Shown piece after piece: positions 9,186-17,550 of a stretch of 64,000 nucleotides of DNA. Numbering within the stretch: the first letter of the stretch is position 1; each line of letters starts with the position of its first letter. Both the position numbers and the translations under genes were made by a program. Source of the stretch: CAVOGJ01 sp963700865 (GTDB lineage: Bacteria > Planctomycetota > Planctomycetia > Pirellulales > Pirellulaceae); the NCBI GenBank assembly GCA_963700865.1, contig CAVOZC010000003.1:44648-108647 (forward strand), in the 5' to 3' direction. The notes beneath the pieces are model-generated. The model was given only the letters and a program-made list of their open reading frames with translations. It did no database searches and was not told the origin of the DNA.

Positions 9186-10355
9186 CTAGCGTGGTACGTT
9201 GGCCAGCAGCCAGTCCTCGAGAATCACATGGCGGACGCGTGGCGCTCGCAACAAAGCCGTCCGTTTGGGAAGCAGGTTGCTCAGCCACGGGCGATTCACG
9301 ATGCCGGAGAGTGCCCTCATGCGAACACTGTCTCTGGTTTGATTCGCAACGTTTAATGCCAAGCGGTCGAAGGTGGCCGGAATAATGTTGGGCTCCGGGC
9401 CGACATGCATCACTGTCTCGACGCCCACGCTCAATGTAAAAACCACTGCATCCCACAATCGCTGGGGGCAATCGATCCACTTTCCGAAAAGACTTCGCGT
9501 ATTCGATCCGTCGTAGCCGATCGTGCCGGTGACCAGGGAGAATACGGGTATGTTGGGTCGAATCATCCGCGTCGGCATGGCGTGCATGAGACGTTGAGAT
9601 CGTTCGACGATGTTGCGTTCCCAGACGATGGGAGTGTGCAGGGGCGGCCAACGATGATCATTACGCCGCAAATACACGCGTTCGCTCGAAAGCGTGGCCT
9701 TCTTTCGCGAGAACAGCTTCATGGCGTCACGTTGACCGATCAGCAACAACGAGTTGGGGGCGAGATAGGCCGAAACGCCGACAATCCCTCGGCCCATTTC
9801 ATTCACTTCCTGACATAGACGGCTCACCGCGGCCTCGTCCAAGCTCCCGCGACGGGAAAAAACCACCGCCAAGGTTACATCCTTGGCAAGTGCCACGCAG
9901 TCATCCGACATTTCCAAGGGGATCTGCAGGGCCGCTTCCATATCCAATACCTGGCCGGCCACGACGGCGGCGATTTCCCCCAGACTGAATCCGTAGGCGA
10001 CTTGGGATTTGTTCAGATCAATCCCAAACCGCTGCCGCAAGATTTCGAGTTGAGCCATCTCGGTCGCGATGACCAAGGTGATTGCTTCGTCGTAGGTGGC
10101 CAGCGATGTTTCACGGCGTTCCACCAGCCGTCGCCGCAGGTCGATGTGGCGGCCCTTTATTTCCGAACAGATGCGGGATCCTCTCGCCAGGAATGTGCTG
10201 AGCAATGGTTCGTACGCTGGTATCTCCAGCAACTCGGGGCTGCGACCGAGATTGGTAACGTTGTAACCGCGGAAAGCCAACGCCGTGGAACCCACGTTGG
10301 CCTGAAATCGCTCGGCTGTGAACAGTGCCGGCTTGCGTTGCGTTACTTCAGCCAT
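9186..10355 (-). CDS. Acyltransferase-domain protein (malonyl-CoA:ACP transacylase-like)
   Basis: 389 aa from ATG 10355; the frame could extend to 10439, and neither start has an obvious ribosome site. The FabD-like nucleophile elbow is GFSLGE with Ser124, instead of the usual GHSLGE. A PPLHTPI segment could provide the active-site histidine region. Other FabD-like parts are the N-terminal PALF and the hydrophobic turns around the elbow. It stands alone, divergent from the SDR gene at 10632, with no acyl carrier protein or ketosynthase in view. It could be a stand-alone acyltransferase of a lipid or polyketide pathway, or a non-canonical hydrolase. Family recognition is good, function open. 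Confidence 0.6.
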   Translation of the reverse strand: MAEVTQRKPALFTAERFQANVGSTALAFRGYNVTNLGRSPELLEIPAYEPLLSTFLARGSRICSEIKGRHIDLRRRLVERRETSLATYDEAITLVIATEMAQLEILRQRFGIDLNKSQVAYGFSLGEIAAVVAGQVLDMEAALQIPLEMSDDCVALAKDVTLAVVFSRRGSLDEAAVSRLCQEVNEMGRGIVGVSAYLAPNSLLLIGQRDAMKLFSRKKATLSSERVYLRRNDHRWPPLHTPIVWERNIVERSQRLMHAMPTRMIRPNIPVFSLVTGTIGYDGSNTRSLFGKWIDCPQRLWDAVVFTLSVGVETVMHVGPEPNIIPATFDRLALNVANQTRDSVRMRALSGIVNRPWLSNLLPKRTALLRAPRVRHVILEDWLLANVPR

Positions 10356-10631
10356 GGCAGACACGGTGCGAGACAGAGGAACATGAGGGGATGTGTGGAC
10401 AACCGTCGAATGGCTTCCTTCCGCGGATCCGAGCTGCACGAGCCGCCGTTGACGATGTGTGTTTGCCCGCCGCTAAGGTGGCGACACCCTCACGGAATCG
10501 TATCGACCAGCGTGAATGGCTGAACGCAGCCGATTCCAGCGGGTGCGAGGCCGTTTCTCGGGGAACTCGATTCCTTTAGAATGACCGCCAAGGACCGCAC
10601 GAGGAAAAGATAGCTCATAAAAGTTGTATCC

Positions 10632-11474
10632 ATGATGAAACACGCGGCCCCACCAGTCACTGGCGGGCGAGAATTGGCGGGAAAAATCGCCGTTGTGACC
10701 GGTTCTTCCACGGGGATCGGCAAAGCGATCGCGCTGGAATTGGCGCGGGCGGGGGCCTTTGTGAGGTTGCACGGACGGCAGCATCAGTCCGGACTGCAAG
10801 CGTCGGTCGCGGAGTGCGTTGCCCTTGGGGGCAACGCCGATTTTCGCATGGGTGATTTGACAACCGAAAGCGGGCAGGATGCCTTTGCCGAAGCGTGTCT
10901 GGATGAACTTCCCCCGATCGACATTTGGGTCAACAATGCCGGTGCCGACGTGCTTACGGGATCAGCGGCGGGCTGGTCCTTCGAGCAGAAACTGGCCGCC
11001 GTCTGGGCGGTCGACGTGTTGGCCACCCTGCGCTTGGCCCGTAGGATCGGTACGGAAATGCAATCCCGCGAGGGTGTGATCTTGAACATGGGGTGGGATC
11101 AGGCCGTCACCGGACAGGCTGGCGACAGCGGGCAATTGTTTTCGGCAGCGAAGGCCGCCGTGATGGCCTTTTCACTCAGTCTGGCTCGTACCTTGGCACC
11201 ACGCGTCCGGGTCAATTGCCTCGCTCCGGGTTGGATCAAAACGAAATGGGGGGAAGGGGCAACGGAGTACTGGGACCTCCGGGCGCGGGGCGAGTCGCTG
11301 TTGGGGCGTTGGGGCACCCCGCAGGACGTCGCCGCCGTGGCGCGTTTCCTGGTCTCGCCGGCCGGTGCGTTCATCAACGGCCAGATCGTGCCGATCAACG
11401 GCGGTTGCCAACCGTGGCCCACGTCGAAGGTGACGGCTCCCCCATCCGCGGCGAAGCCAAACCCGAGTGCTTGA
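10632..11474 (+). CDS. SDR-family protein lacking the catalytic Tyr and Ser
   Basis: 280 aa, Rossmann-fold short-chain dehydrogenase. The cofactor motif TGSSTGIG (residues 23-30), NNAG (101-104) and the C-terminal FINGQIVPINGG are all intact. At the active site, however, the YxxxK motif reads FSAAK: codon 11139-11141 is TTT, so the catalytic Tyr is Phe170, and the Ser normally 13 residues earlier is Gln157. Lys174 is kept. An ordinary FabG-type reaction is therefore unlikely; it may bind NADP(H) or pterin without classical proton relay, or be structural. It is the first gene of the plus-strand run, 39 bp ahead of the DHPS-like gene, which hints at a pterin-related role. Confidence 0.8.
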   Translation: MMKHAAPPVTGGRELAGKIAVVTGSSTGIGKAIALELARAGAFVRLHGRQHQSGLQASVAECVALGGNADFRMGDLTTESGQDAFAEACLDELPPIDIWVNNAGADVLTGSAAGWSFEQKLAAVWAVDVLATLRLARRIGTEMQSREGVILNMGWDQAVTGQAGDSGQLFSAAKAAVMAFSLSLARTLAPRVRVNCLAPGWIKTKWGEGATEYWDLRARGESLLGRWGTPQDVAAVARFLVSPAGAFINGQIVPINGGCQPWPTSKVTAPPSAAKPNPSA

Positions 11475-11513
11475 CATCATGCGCGTCGCGAACCTACCCC
11501 GAGGATGACACGC

Positions 11514-12962
11514 ATGCCGCTCAACCCTTTCGACTTGGCGAGTCGTCCCGAGTACCGCAGGCCGCATTTTGTCACCGGCAAGCTCGCGGCGACGTCCCTC
11601 CGGAAGATGCTCGAGTCCATCGCCGCACCGGCCGGCTTTACCTGGACGCTGGAAGTCCTGCCGATCACGGTGGCCGCGCTGATGACGCCAGCCTGGATCG
11701 CACGGCACATCCATGTTCCGGCCGATGCGACGATGGTCATTCTGCCGGGCTACTGCGCTGGTGATTTGGAACCGCTCCGCACACGGGTGAGCGTGCCTGT
11801 CGAATGTGGACCGCGAGACCTGCATGGCCTACCCGAGTACTTTGGCCAGCGGCCAAGCCGCACCGGATACGGGGCGTTCGACATCGAGATCATTGCCGAA
11901 GTGAATCATGCGCCTCGTCAGTCGATTGCGGAGACGATTGCCCGGGCGGAACGCTACGTGGCGGATGGAGCCGACGTCGTGGACATTGGTTGCGATCCTG
12001 GCAGCACCTGGGTTGACCTGGCGGAATGTGTGCGAACCCTGACTGCCCGCGGGATGCGCGTTTCCGTCGACAGCATGAACGTGGCGGAGATTTCGGCGGC
12101 GGTGACGGCGGGAGCGGAACTGGTGCTGTCGGTCAATTCGCAAAATCTCTCGGCCGCCGCGGATTGGGAGTGCGAAGTCGTCGTGGTTCCCGACGATCCC
12201 CAGACACTTGCCGGGCTCGATTCATCGATTGAGCACCTTGTCAGCCGGGACATCTCCTTTCGTATCGACCCGATACTGGAACCGATCGGTTTCGGATTTG
12301 CTCAGAGCCTGGGCCGTTATCTGGAAATGCGTCGCCGCTATCCGGAGGCTCCCATGATGATGGGGATTGGCAACCTGACCGAGTTGACCGAATGCGATTC
12401 GGGGGCGGTGAACATGTTGCTGCTTGGCTTCTGTCAAGAAATCTCCGTTCGGAGCGTTTTGACCACCGAAGTAATTTCCTGGGCGGCGACCAGCGTCCGC
12501 GAATGCGATGTCGCCCGTCGATTGGCCCACTACGCGGTAGTTCAGGAGACGTTGCCCAAGCATTTGCATGCCGGACTGGTGATGTTGCGGGGGGAGCAAC
12601 GGTATCAACATGAACAGGGCTTTTTCGAGAAACTGGCCGCGGAGGTGCGAGACCCGAATTACCGACTCTTCGCCGAGGCCGGGAAACTGCATGCGGTTTC
12701 CAAGCAGACCTATGTCAGCGACTCTGATCCGTTTCGACTGTTCGCACAACTGTCGCAATCCGGGCCGGCGCCGTTGGATGCGGCCCACGCGTTTTACCTG
12801 GGCTATGAACTGTGTAAGGCGACGATTGCCTTGACGTTAGGGAAACCCTACGAGCAAGATGAGGCGTTGGACTGGGGACTGCTGACCGTGAAAGAGACCA
12901 GCCATCGCCTCAAACGAGGACGTCCGGACGGTGAATCGGAGATCGGTTCGGGCGAGACGTAA
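11514..12962 (+). CDS. DUF6513/dihydropteroate synthase-like protein (H4MPT biosynthesis)
   Basis: 482 aa. ATG 11505 has its GAGG directly abutting, so ATG 11514 (MPLNPFDL) with GAGG nine bases upstream is preferred. An N-terminal domain (to ~120) precedes a TIM barrel related to dihydropteroate synthase: EIIAEVNHAP, then ADGADVVDIGCDPGSTW, RVSVDSMN, AELVLSVNSQN, RIDPILEP, MMMGIGNLTELTECD. These match the substrate-binding loops of pterin-binding enzymes. This family is a marker of the bacterial H4MPT pathway (the orf20-type gene of methylotrophs) and is thought to join a pterin to the ribosylated aminobenzene, the archaeal-type counterpart of FolP. Neighbouring pabAB, DUF447 and beta-RFAP synthase genes support this. 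Confidence 0.8.
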   Translation: MPLNPFDLASRPEYRRPHFVTGKLAATSLRKMLESIAAPAGFTWTLEVLPITVAALMTPAWIARHIHVPADATMVILPGYCAGDLEPLRTRVSVPVECGPRDLHGLPEYFGQRPSRTGYGAFDIEIIAEVNHAPRQSIAETIARAERYVADGADVVDIGCDPGSTWVDLAECVRTLTARGMRVSVDSMNVAEISAAVTAGAELVLSVNSQNLSAAADWECEVVVVPDDPQTLAGLDSSIEHLVSRDISFRIDPILEPIGFGFAQSLGRYLEMRRRYPEAPMMMGIGNLTELTECDSGAVNMLLLGFCQEISVRSVLTTEVISWAATSVRECDVARRLAHYAVVQETLPKHLHAGLVMLRGEQRYQHEQGFFEKLAAEVRDPNYRLFAEAGKLHAVSKQTYVSDSDPFRLFAQLSQSGPAPLDAAHAFYLGYELCKATIALTLGKPYEQDEALDWGLLTVKETSHRLKRGRPDGESEIGSGET

Positions 12963-13023
12963 ACGTCACTGGTAACGGGTCAGCCATCCGATCGGCCATT
13001 CGCTGTGGAGAAGAGAGCAAGCC

Positions 13024-14469
13024 GTGCTTGAGGAATCAAAATCCCTGGTCGTCGACGACTCGGTCGCTAGCGCGTTGCCCGTGGTCGTGCGGCTCGAGCC
13101 GACCGGATCGGCGGAGCAGGCATTCTTGCGGCTGGCCTCAAAACCGCATTGCCTGTTTCTCGACAGTTCGCTCCGCCATCCTTACCTGGGCCGCTATTCT
13201 TATGTGACCGCCGATCCCTTTGATCGGGTGCAGATTCCCGCGGATGCGGCCGCCGGTTGGCAGACGCTGCGGCAGGCGTGGCAAACGTTCCGTGTCCCGT
13301 GCCGCAGGGGTCTACCGCCCTTTCAAGGTGGCGCGGCCGGCGTGCTCTCGTACGAGTTCGGCCAGGCACTTGAGCGACTCCCGGCGGCGGCCCACAACGA
13401 GTTCGCTCTGCCTTGGGCCACGCTGGGACTTTACGATGTGGTGCTGGCGTTTGATCACCAGACACAGACGGGCTGGCTGATTTCGCAAGGTTTTCCCGAG
13501 CGCGACCCGGAACGCCGCCGCCGCCGCGCCGCCGCACGCGCCGCGGAATTCCTGCAGTGGTTGGACGAGCCGGTCACCCTGCCCGCGCTCGAATCCAGGG
13601 ACCGCGAGCCGCCGTGCGAAATCACGACTCCGCTCGTGCCTTGCGATCGGGATTCGTCGGTCATGAGTAACTTCCGTCCGCATGATTATCAGGCCGCCGT
13701 GCAGCGGGCCATCGACTACATTCGGGCGGGAGACGCGTTTCAGGTGAATTTGTCGCAACGCTTGTTGCGGCGGGCGACCGATCATGCGGTGCGCTTGTAC
13801 CTGAGATTGCGGACGAGGACGCCGGCAACGTTCGCCGGCTATTTCGATGCCGGTGCATGGCAAGTCGTCAGCGCATCTCCCGAGCGGTTTGTGCGCGTGG
13901 AGCGGGGAGAAGTCGAAGCACGACCCATTAAGGGGACTCGTCGCCGCACGCGGCAGCCGGAAGCCGACTTGTTCGCCGGCGACGAGCTTTTGGCGAGCGC
14001 GAAGGATCGCAGCGAAAATATCATGATCGTTGACTTGCTGCGTAATGATCTGTCTCGGACCTGCCTTCCCGAAAGTGTGCATGTGCCGCAACTGTGTGGT
14101 CTTGAATCTTACGGGTATGTACAGCATTTGGTGTCCGTCGTGCGGGGGAAATTGGCCCCTGCGACGGATTGCCTGGATGCGTTGGCTGCCGCTTTTCCCG
14201 GCGGTTCGATTACCGGCGCTCCGAAGCCGCGGGCGATGGAAATCATCACGGAGCTGGAACAGGTCGCCCGCGGCCCATACTGCGGATCACTCGGTTACCT
14301 CAGTTGGAGCGGGGATATGGACATGAACATTCTCATCCGTACCGTCACGGGGTCACGCGGTTGGTGGCAGTTTCCCGTGGGGGGCGGTATCGTTGCCGCC
14401 TCCACACCGGCCGCGGAGTACGAGGAAACCTGGCACAAGGCATCCGGCGTATTGGCGGCTTTGCAATGA
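13024..14469 (+). CDS. pabB: Aminodeoxychorismate synthase component I
   Basis: 481 aa, GTG start at 13024 behind GAGAAGAGAG. It converts chorismate plus ammonia (from PabA) to 4-amino-4-deoxychorismate, the precursor of p-aminobenzoate. The chorismate-binding domain carries PIKGT with Lys303; that lysine is characteristic of PabB, whereas anthranilate synthase TrpE has Ala there. Also present are SPERFVRVE, SENIMIVDLLRNDLSR and FPGGSITGAPKPRAMEII. The product feeds either folate or, in this context, the beta-RFAP synthase gene downstream for H4MPT. Its stop overlaps the pabA start (ATGA), implying translational coupling of the two subunits. Length is normal. Confidence 0.92.
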   Translation: MLEESKSLVVDDSVASALPVVVRLEPTGSAEQAFLRLASKPHCLFLDSSLRHPYLGRYSYVTADPFDRVQIPADAAAGWQTLRQAWQTFRVPCRRGLPPFQGGAAGVLSYEFGQALERLPAAAHNEFALPWATLGLYDVVLAFDHQTQTGWLISQGFPERDPERRRRRAAARAAEFLQWLDEPVTLPALESRDREPPCEITTPLVPCDRDSSVMSNFRPHDYQAAVQRAIDYIRAGDAFQVNLSQRLLRRATDHAVRLYLRLRTRTPATFAGYFDAGAWQVVSASPERFVRVERGEVEARPIKGTRRRTRQPEADLFAGDELLASAKDRSENIMIVDLLRNDLSRTCLPESVHVPQLCGLESYGYVQHLVSVVRGKLAPATDCLDALAAAFPGGSITGAPKPRAMEIITELEQVARGPYCGSLGYLSWSGDMDMNILIRTVTGSRGWWQFPVGGGIVAASTPAAEYEETWHKASGVLAALQ

Positions 14470-15125
14470 TCATACTGATCGATAATTACGACAGCTTCGT
14501 CCACAACTTGGCCCGCTATTGCCGATTGCTCGGTCAGTCGACGCTGGTCTTCCGGAATGACGAGGTGTCCCTGGAAGCCATCGAGGCGCTTCAACCCGCC
14601 GCGATCATCCTCTCGCCAGGCCCATGCACCCCGGACCAAGCGGGTGTGTCGAGTCAAGTCGTCGAGCGCTGCGGACCGCGCGTTCCCATCCTCGGGATCT
14701 GTCTGGGACATCAGACGATCGTGCAAACCTATGGAGGCCGGATTGACCAGTCGGACCGGCCCATGCACGGGATGGCATGCGACATCCATCACGACCGCCG
14801 CGGCGAATTTGCCAACCTTGATGTTCCGTTTACTGCGGGTCGCTACCATTCCCTGCACGCCGCCGCCCCGTCGTTGCCCGCTTGTCTGGAGGTGTCGGCG
14901 TGGACGGCGGACGGCATGATCATGGGGGTGCGGCATCGGCAGTATCGGGTGAGCGGCTGGCAATTTCATCCGGAATCCATCCTCACGCCCGCCGGGCTGG
15001 ACCTGCTACGGAATTTTCTGCATCTGGCCGGGATCGCGAGCGAGGGAACACGACAGTTCGCGGAGGAATTCCCTGCCCAGCCGTCCCGCAAACCGGCATC
15101 CTCCACGGTACCCATCACCTTTTAG
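14466..15125 (+). CDS. pabA: Aminodeoxychorismate synthase glutamine amidotransferase component
   Basis: 219 aa, ATG 14466 overlapping the pabB stop by four bases. Class I glutamine amidotransferase: LIDNYDSFVHNL at the N-terminus, LSPGPCTPDQAG oxyanion region, nucleophile Cys79 in GICLGHQ, and the His/Glu pair in QFHPESIL. It releases ammonia from glutamine for PabB. TrpG proteins look alike, but the fusion-like overlap with a PabB having the Lys signature makes aminodeoxychorismate synthase the better call. The last ~25 residues (after NFLHLAG) are a low-similarity tail. The DUF447 gene follows after 29 bp. Confidence 0.9.
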   Translation: MIILIDNYDSFVHNLARYCRLLGQSTLVFRNDEVSLEAIEALQPAAIILSPGPCTPDQAGVSSQVVERCGPRVPILGICLGHQTIVQTYGGRIDQSDRPMHGMACDIHHDRRGEFANLDVPFTAGRYHSLHAAAPSLPACLEVSAWTADGMIMGVRHRQYRVSGWQFHPESILTPAGLDLLRNFLHLAGIASEGTRQFAEEFPAQPSRKPASSTVPITF

Positions 15126-15154
15126 CCAGCAAATCGCTCGTCGCGGGAGTAGTC

Positions 15155-15736
15155 ATGATCCTCGAAGGCCTCGTCACGACGATCAATGCCGACGGTAGCA
15201 CGAACGTATCTCCGATGGGACCATTGGTCACGGAGTACGATTTTCAGTCGTTCATTTTGCGGCCTTTTCAGACCTCGACGACCTTCGCGAATCTGAAACG
15301 ATGTCCTCAAGGAGTGCTCCATGTTACGGATGATGTGGGGTTGATTGCCGAGGCGGCGATCGGGCGCCTCTCCGCGCCGCCCGCCACGCGCCTCGCGGAG
15401 AAAGTCGAGGGGCGGATTCTGGTCGACGCCTGCCGCTGGTATGCTTTCCGAGTAGAATCGTGGGATGAAGATCAGCCGCGAGCGTCGATCGGTTGTGCGA
15501 TTGTCGATGCGGGGCGCATCCGCGATTTTTGGGGCTTCTGTCGCGGCAAGCATGCGGTGATCGAAGCCGCGATTCTGGCGATGCGCACGGCGTTTGTGCC
15601 CGCTGCGGAAATCAAGTCGCGGCTGAAAGACTTGGCGGTGATCGTCGACAAAACGGGTGGAACCGCGGAACGCCGCGCTTTTTCAATGCTGGATGAGTAC
15701 ATCCGCGACGCATTCGGTAAACAGGGAATTGAATGA
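15155..15736 (+). CDS. DUF447 family protein (H4MPT-associated)
   Basis: 193 aa from ATG 15155, with GGGAG upstream. The frame continues upstream inside pabA but that part is a shadow. The N-terminus MILEGLVTTINADGSTNVSPMGP resembles the flavin-reductase-like split barrel, and the middle VDACRWYAFRVES plus the end ERRAFSMLDEYI match DUF447. In methylotrophs and planctomycetes the family (orf19-type) occurs with H4MPT biosynthesis genes, yet its reaction has not been assigned as far as I know. Its stop overlaps the next start (ATGA), coupling it to beta-RFAP synthase, which suggests a closely linked step. Confidence 0.8.
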   Translation: MILEGLVTTINADGSTNVSPMGPLVTEYDFQSFILRPFQTSTTFANLKRCPQGVLHVTDDVGLIAEAAIGRLSAPPATRLAEKVEGRILVDACRWYAFRVESWDEDQPRASIGCAIVDAGRIRDFWGFCRGKHAVIEAAILAMRTAFVPAAEIKSRLKDLAVIVDKTGGTAERRAFSMLDEYIRDAFGKQGIE

Positions 15737-16782
15737 TGCATCACGAGGCGATCGAGGTGGTGGCGCCCGCACGGTTGCATTTCGGGCTGCTCTCGTTTGG
15801 TCAGCCGGCAGTCCGCCAATTTGGCGGCTGTGGCGTGATGTTAAAGAACCCGTGCGTCCGCCTGTCATTTATTCCGGCGGCCCGTTTCTCCGTGTCTGGT
15901 GCCTGCGCCAGACGCGTGGCCGCGTTCGCCGGCGCCTGGTCGCAGCGTACCGGGCGTGAGCTCAAGTGCGAGATTTCCGTCGAAGCGTTTATTCCACCGC
16001 ATGTGGGACTCGGATCGGGAACGCAATTGGCGCTGTCCGTGGCGGCCGGTCTGTTTCGTCTGCTGATGCCAGAAACGCCCCTGCGACCCGGACGTCTGGC
16101 GGCGAGCGTTGGCCGCGGGCAACGCTCGGCGGTCGGCACCTATGGATTCGCACTCGGTGGTTTGATCGCGGAACGTGGCAAATGGCCCGACGAGCCTTTG
16201 GGGGAGCTGCTGGGCCACGTTTCCTTTCCTCCGGCTTGGCGATTTGTGTTGCTGCGGCCACCGGGCGAACAAGGGCGGAACGGGCGGAGCGAGCGGGCTG
16301 CTTTTGCCACATTGCCCCCCGTACCGGTCGGGACGACAAAACGACTGCTGGAGATTTTAGAGATTGAATTATTGCCGGCCTGCCGGAAAGCCAACTGCGA
16401 GGAAGTGGGACACGCCATGCACGCGTTCGGACAACTCGCCGGTAGCTGTTTCGCTGCCTGCCAGGGTGGCGCTTTTGCCAGTCCGCGGATCGACCGCCTG
16501 GTACGCACCTTGCGGGAATTGGGCGTCGCGGGCGTCGGTCAGAGTTCATGGGGACCAACCGTTTTTGCGTTGACACCGTCGGCACAAGCCGCCCAAGATC
16601 TTTGGCGCAACTTCACGGTAAAGGGGTCGTTGGAAACACAGATCGATCTTGGGAGATCATCGTCACTCCCGCCGAGAACGCGGGGGCGAGCGTTACGGAA
16701 CAAGCCACGGTGGAAGAGAGGTAATAATGACGTTGCTCGGAGTCAACATCGACCACGTGGCCACCTTGCGCGAGGCTCGTAA
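15733..16782 (+). CDS. Beta-ribofuranosylaminobenzene 5'-phosphate synthase
   Basis: 349 aa, ATG 15733 overlapping the DUF447 stop. GHMP-kinase-fold enzyme that condenses p-aminobenzoate (or a 4-hydroxybenzoate analogue) with PRPP, releasing CO2 and diphosphate, and commits the pathway to H4MPT. Sequence evidence is the opening APARLHFGLLSFG, the phosphate-loop-like PPHVGLGSGTQLALS at ~100-115, GTYGFALGGLI and the closing GVGQSSWGPTVFAL, all diagnostic. The last ~40 residues are basic and low-complexity, and the frame runs 56 bases into pdxJ, so the true C-terminus may be earlier if an indel is present. The archaeal name is mptG. Confidence 0.88.
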   Translation: MMHHEAIEVVAPARLHFGLLSFGQPAVRQFGGCGVMLKNPCVRLSFIPAARFSVSGACARRVAAFAGAWSQRTGRELKCEISVEAFIPPHVGLGSGTQLALSVAAGLFRLLMPETPLRPGRLAASVGRGQRSAVGTYGFALGGLIAERGKWPDEPLGELLGHVSFPPAWRFVLLRPPGEQGRNGRSERAAFATLPPVPVGTTKRLLEILEIELLPACRKANCEEVGHAMHAFGQLAGSCFAACQGGAFASPRIDRLVRTLRELGVAGVGQSSWGPTVFALTPSAQAAQDLWRNFTVKGSLETQIDLGRSSSLPPRTRGRALRNKPRWKRGNNDVARSQHRPRGHLARGS

Positions 16783-17437
16783 GACGTACGAACCCGATCC
16801 GGTGTGGGCTGCCGCCTTTGCCGAACTGGGAGGCGCGGACAGCATCACGATTCACCTCCGCGAGGACCGACGACATATCCAGGAGCGGGATTTGCGCGTG
16901 CTGCGCGAAACGGTCCATGTGCCTCTGAATCTGGAACTGGCGACCGACCCGCACGTCTTGCGTCTCGCGTGCGAAATTCGTCCACAGCAGGCCACCATCG
17001 TACCAGAACGACGGGAAGAGGTGACTACCGAGGGGGGATTGGATGTGGTCACGAATGACGAGGCCGTGCGAGCCGCTATCTTGGAACTTCGCGCCGCAGG
17101 CATCCAAGTCAGCCTTTTTCTAGATCCCGATGTGACGCAGATTGAAACGGCCGCGAAGCTGTCCGCGGATGCGGTCGAACTGCACACGGGAGCGTACGCC
17201 TTGGCCACAGGTGCCGCGCGAGTCGGTGAACTGGTGCGGCTGACGCAAGCTGGCAAGTCGATTCGCGAATTGGGAATGAGCCTTCATGCGGGGCATGGAC
17301 TGAATTACCACAATGTGCTGCCCATCGCGCATATTCCCGAGATGCATGAGTTGAACATCGGTCACAGCATTGTGTCTCGAGCCGTCCTCGTGGGAATGCA
17401 ATCGGCCGTACGGGAAATGAAGTTACTCCTTGCCTGA
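16727..17437 (+). CDS. pdxJ: Pyridoxine 5'-phosphate synthase
   Basis: 236 aa, ATG 16727 with GAAGAGAGG upstream. PdxJ condenses 1-deoxyxylulose 5-phosphate with 3-amino-2-oxopropyl phosphate to form pyridoxine 5'-phosphate. Hallmarks are the N-terminal LGVNIDHVATLREAR, DSITIHLREDRRHIQ, PLNLELA, TIVPERREEVTTEGGLD, VSLFLDPD, VELHTGAYA and the closing GHGLNYHNV plus ELNIGHSIVSRAVLVG. Length and order match the family. It starts inside the 3' end of the beta-RFAP synthase frame, so it belongs to the same transcript, although vitamin B6 synthesis is not linked to H4MPT in any obvious way. Confidence 0.95.
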   Translation: MTLLGVNIDHVATLREARKTYEPDPVWAAAFAELGGADSITIHLREDRRHIQERDLRVLRETVHVPLNLELATDPHVLRLACEIRPQQATIVPERREEVTTEGGLDVVTNDEAVRAAILELRAAGIQVSLFLDPDVTQIETAAKLSADAVELHTGAYALATGAARVGELVRLTQAGKSIRELGMSLHAGHGLNYHNVLPIAHIPEMHELNIGHSIVSRAVLVGMQSAVREMKLLLA

Positions 17438-17550
17438 GGGCCGTCACGGTCCCCCATGTCGCCAACGTGCCATGGGGCGTATGATACCCGCGGGCTGCTG
17501 TCGGAGGTGCAATTCGGGTTGCCCGACCACACTCGAAACGGAGTTGCGGC

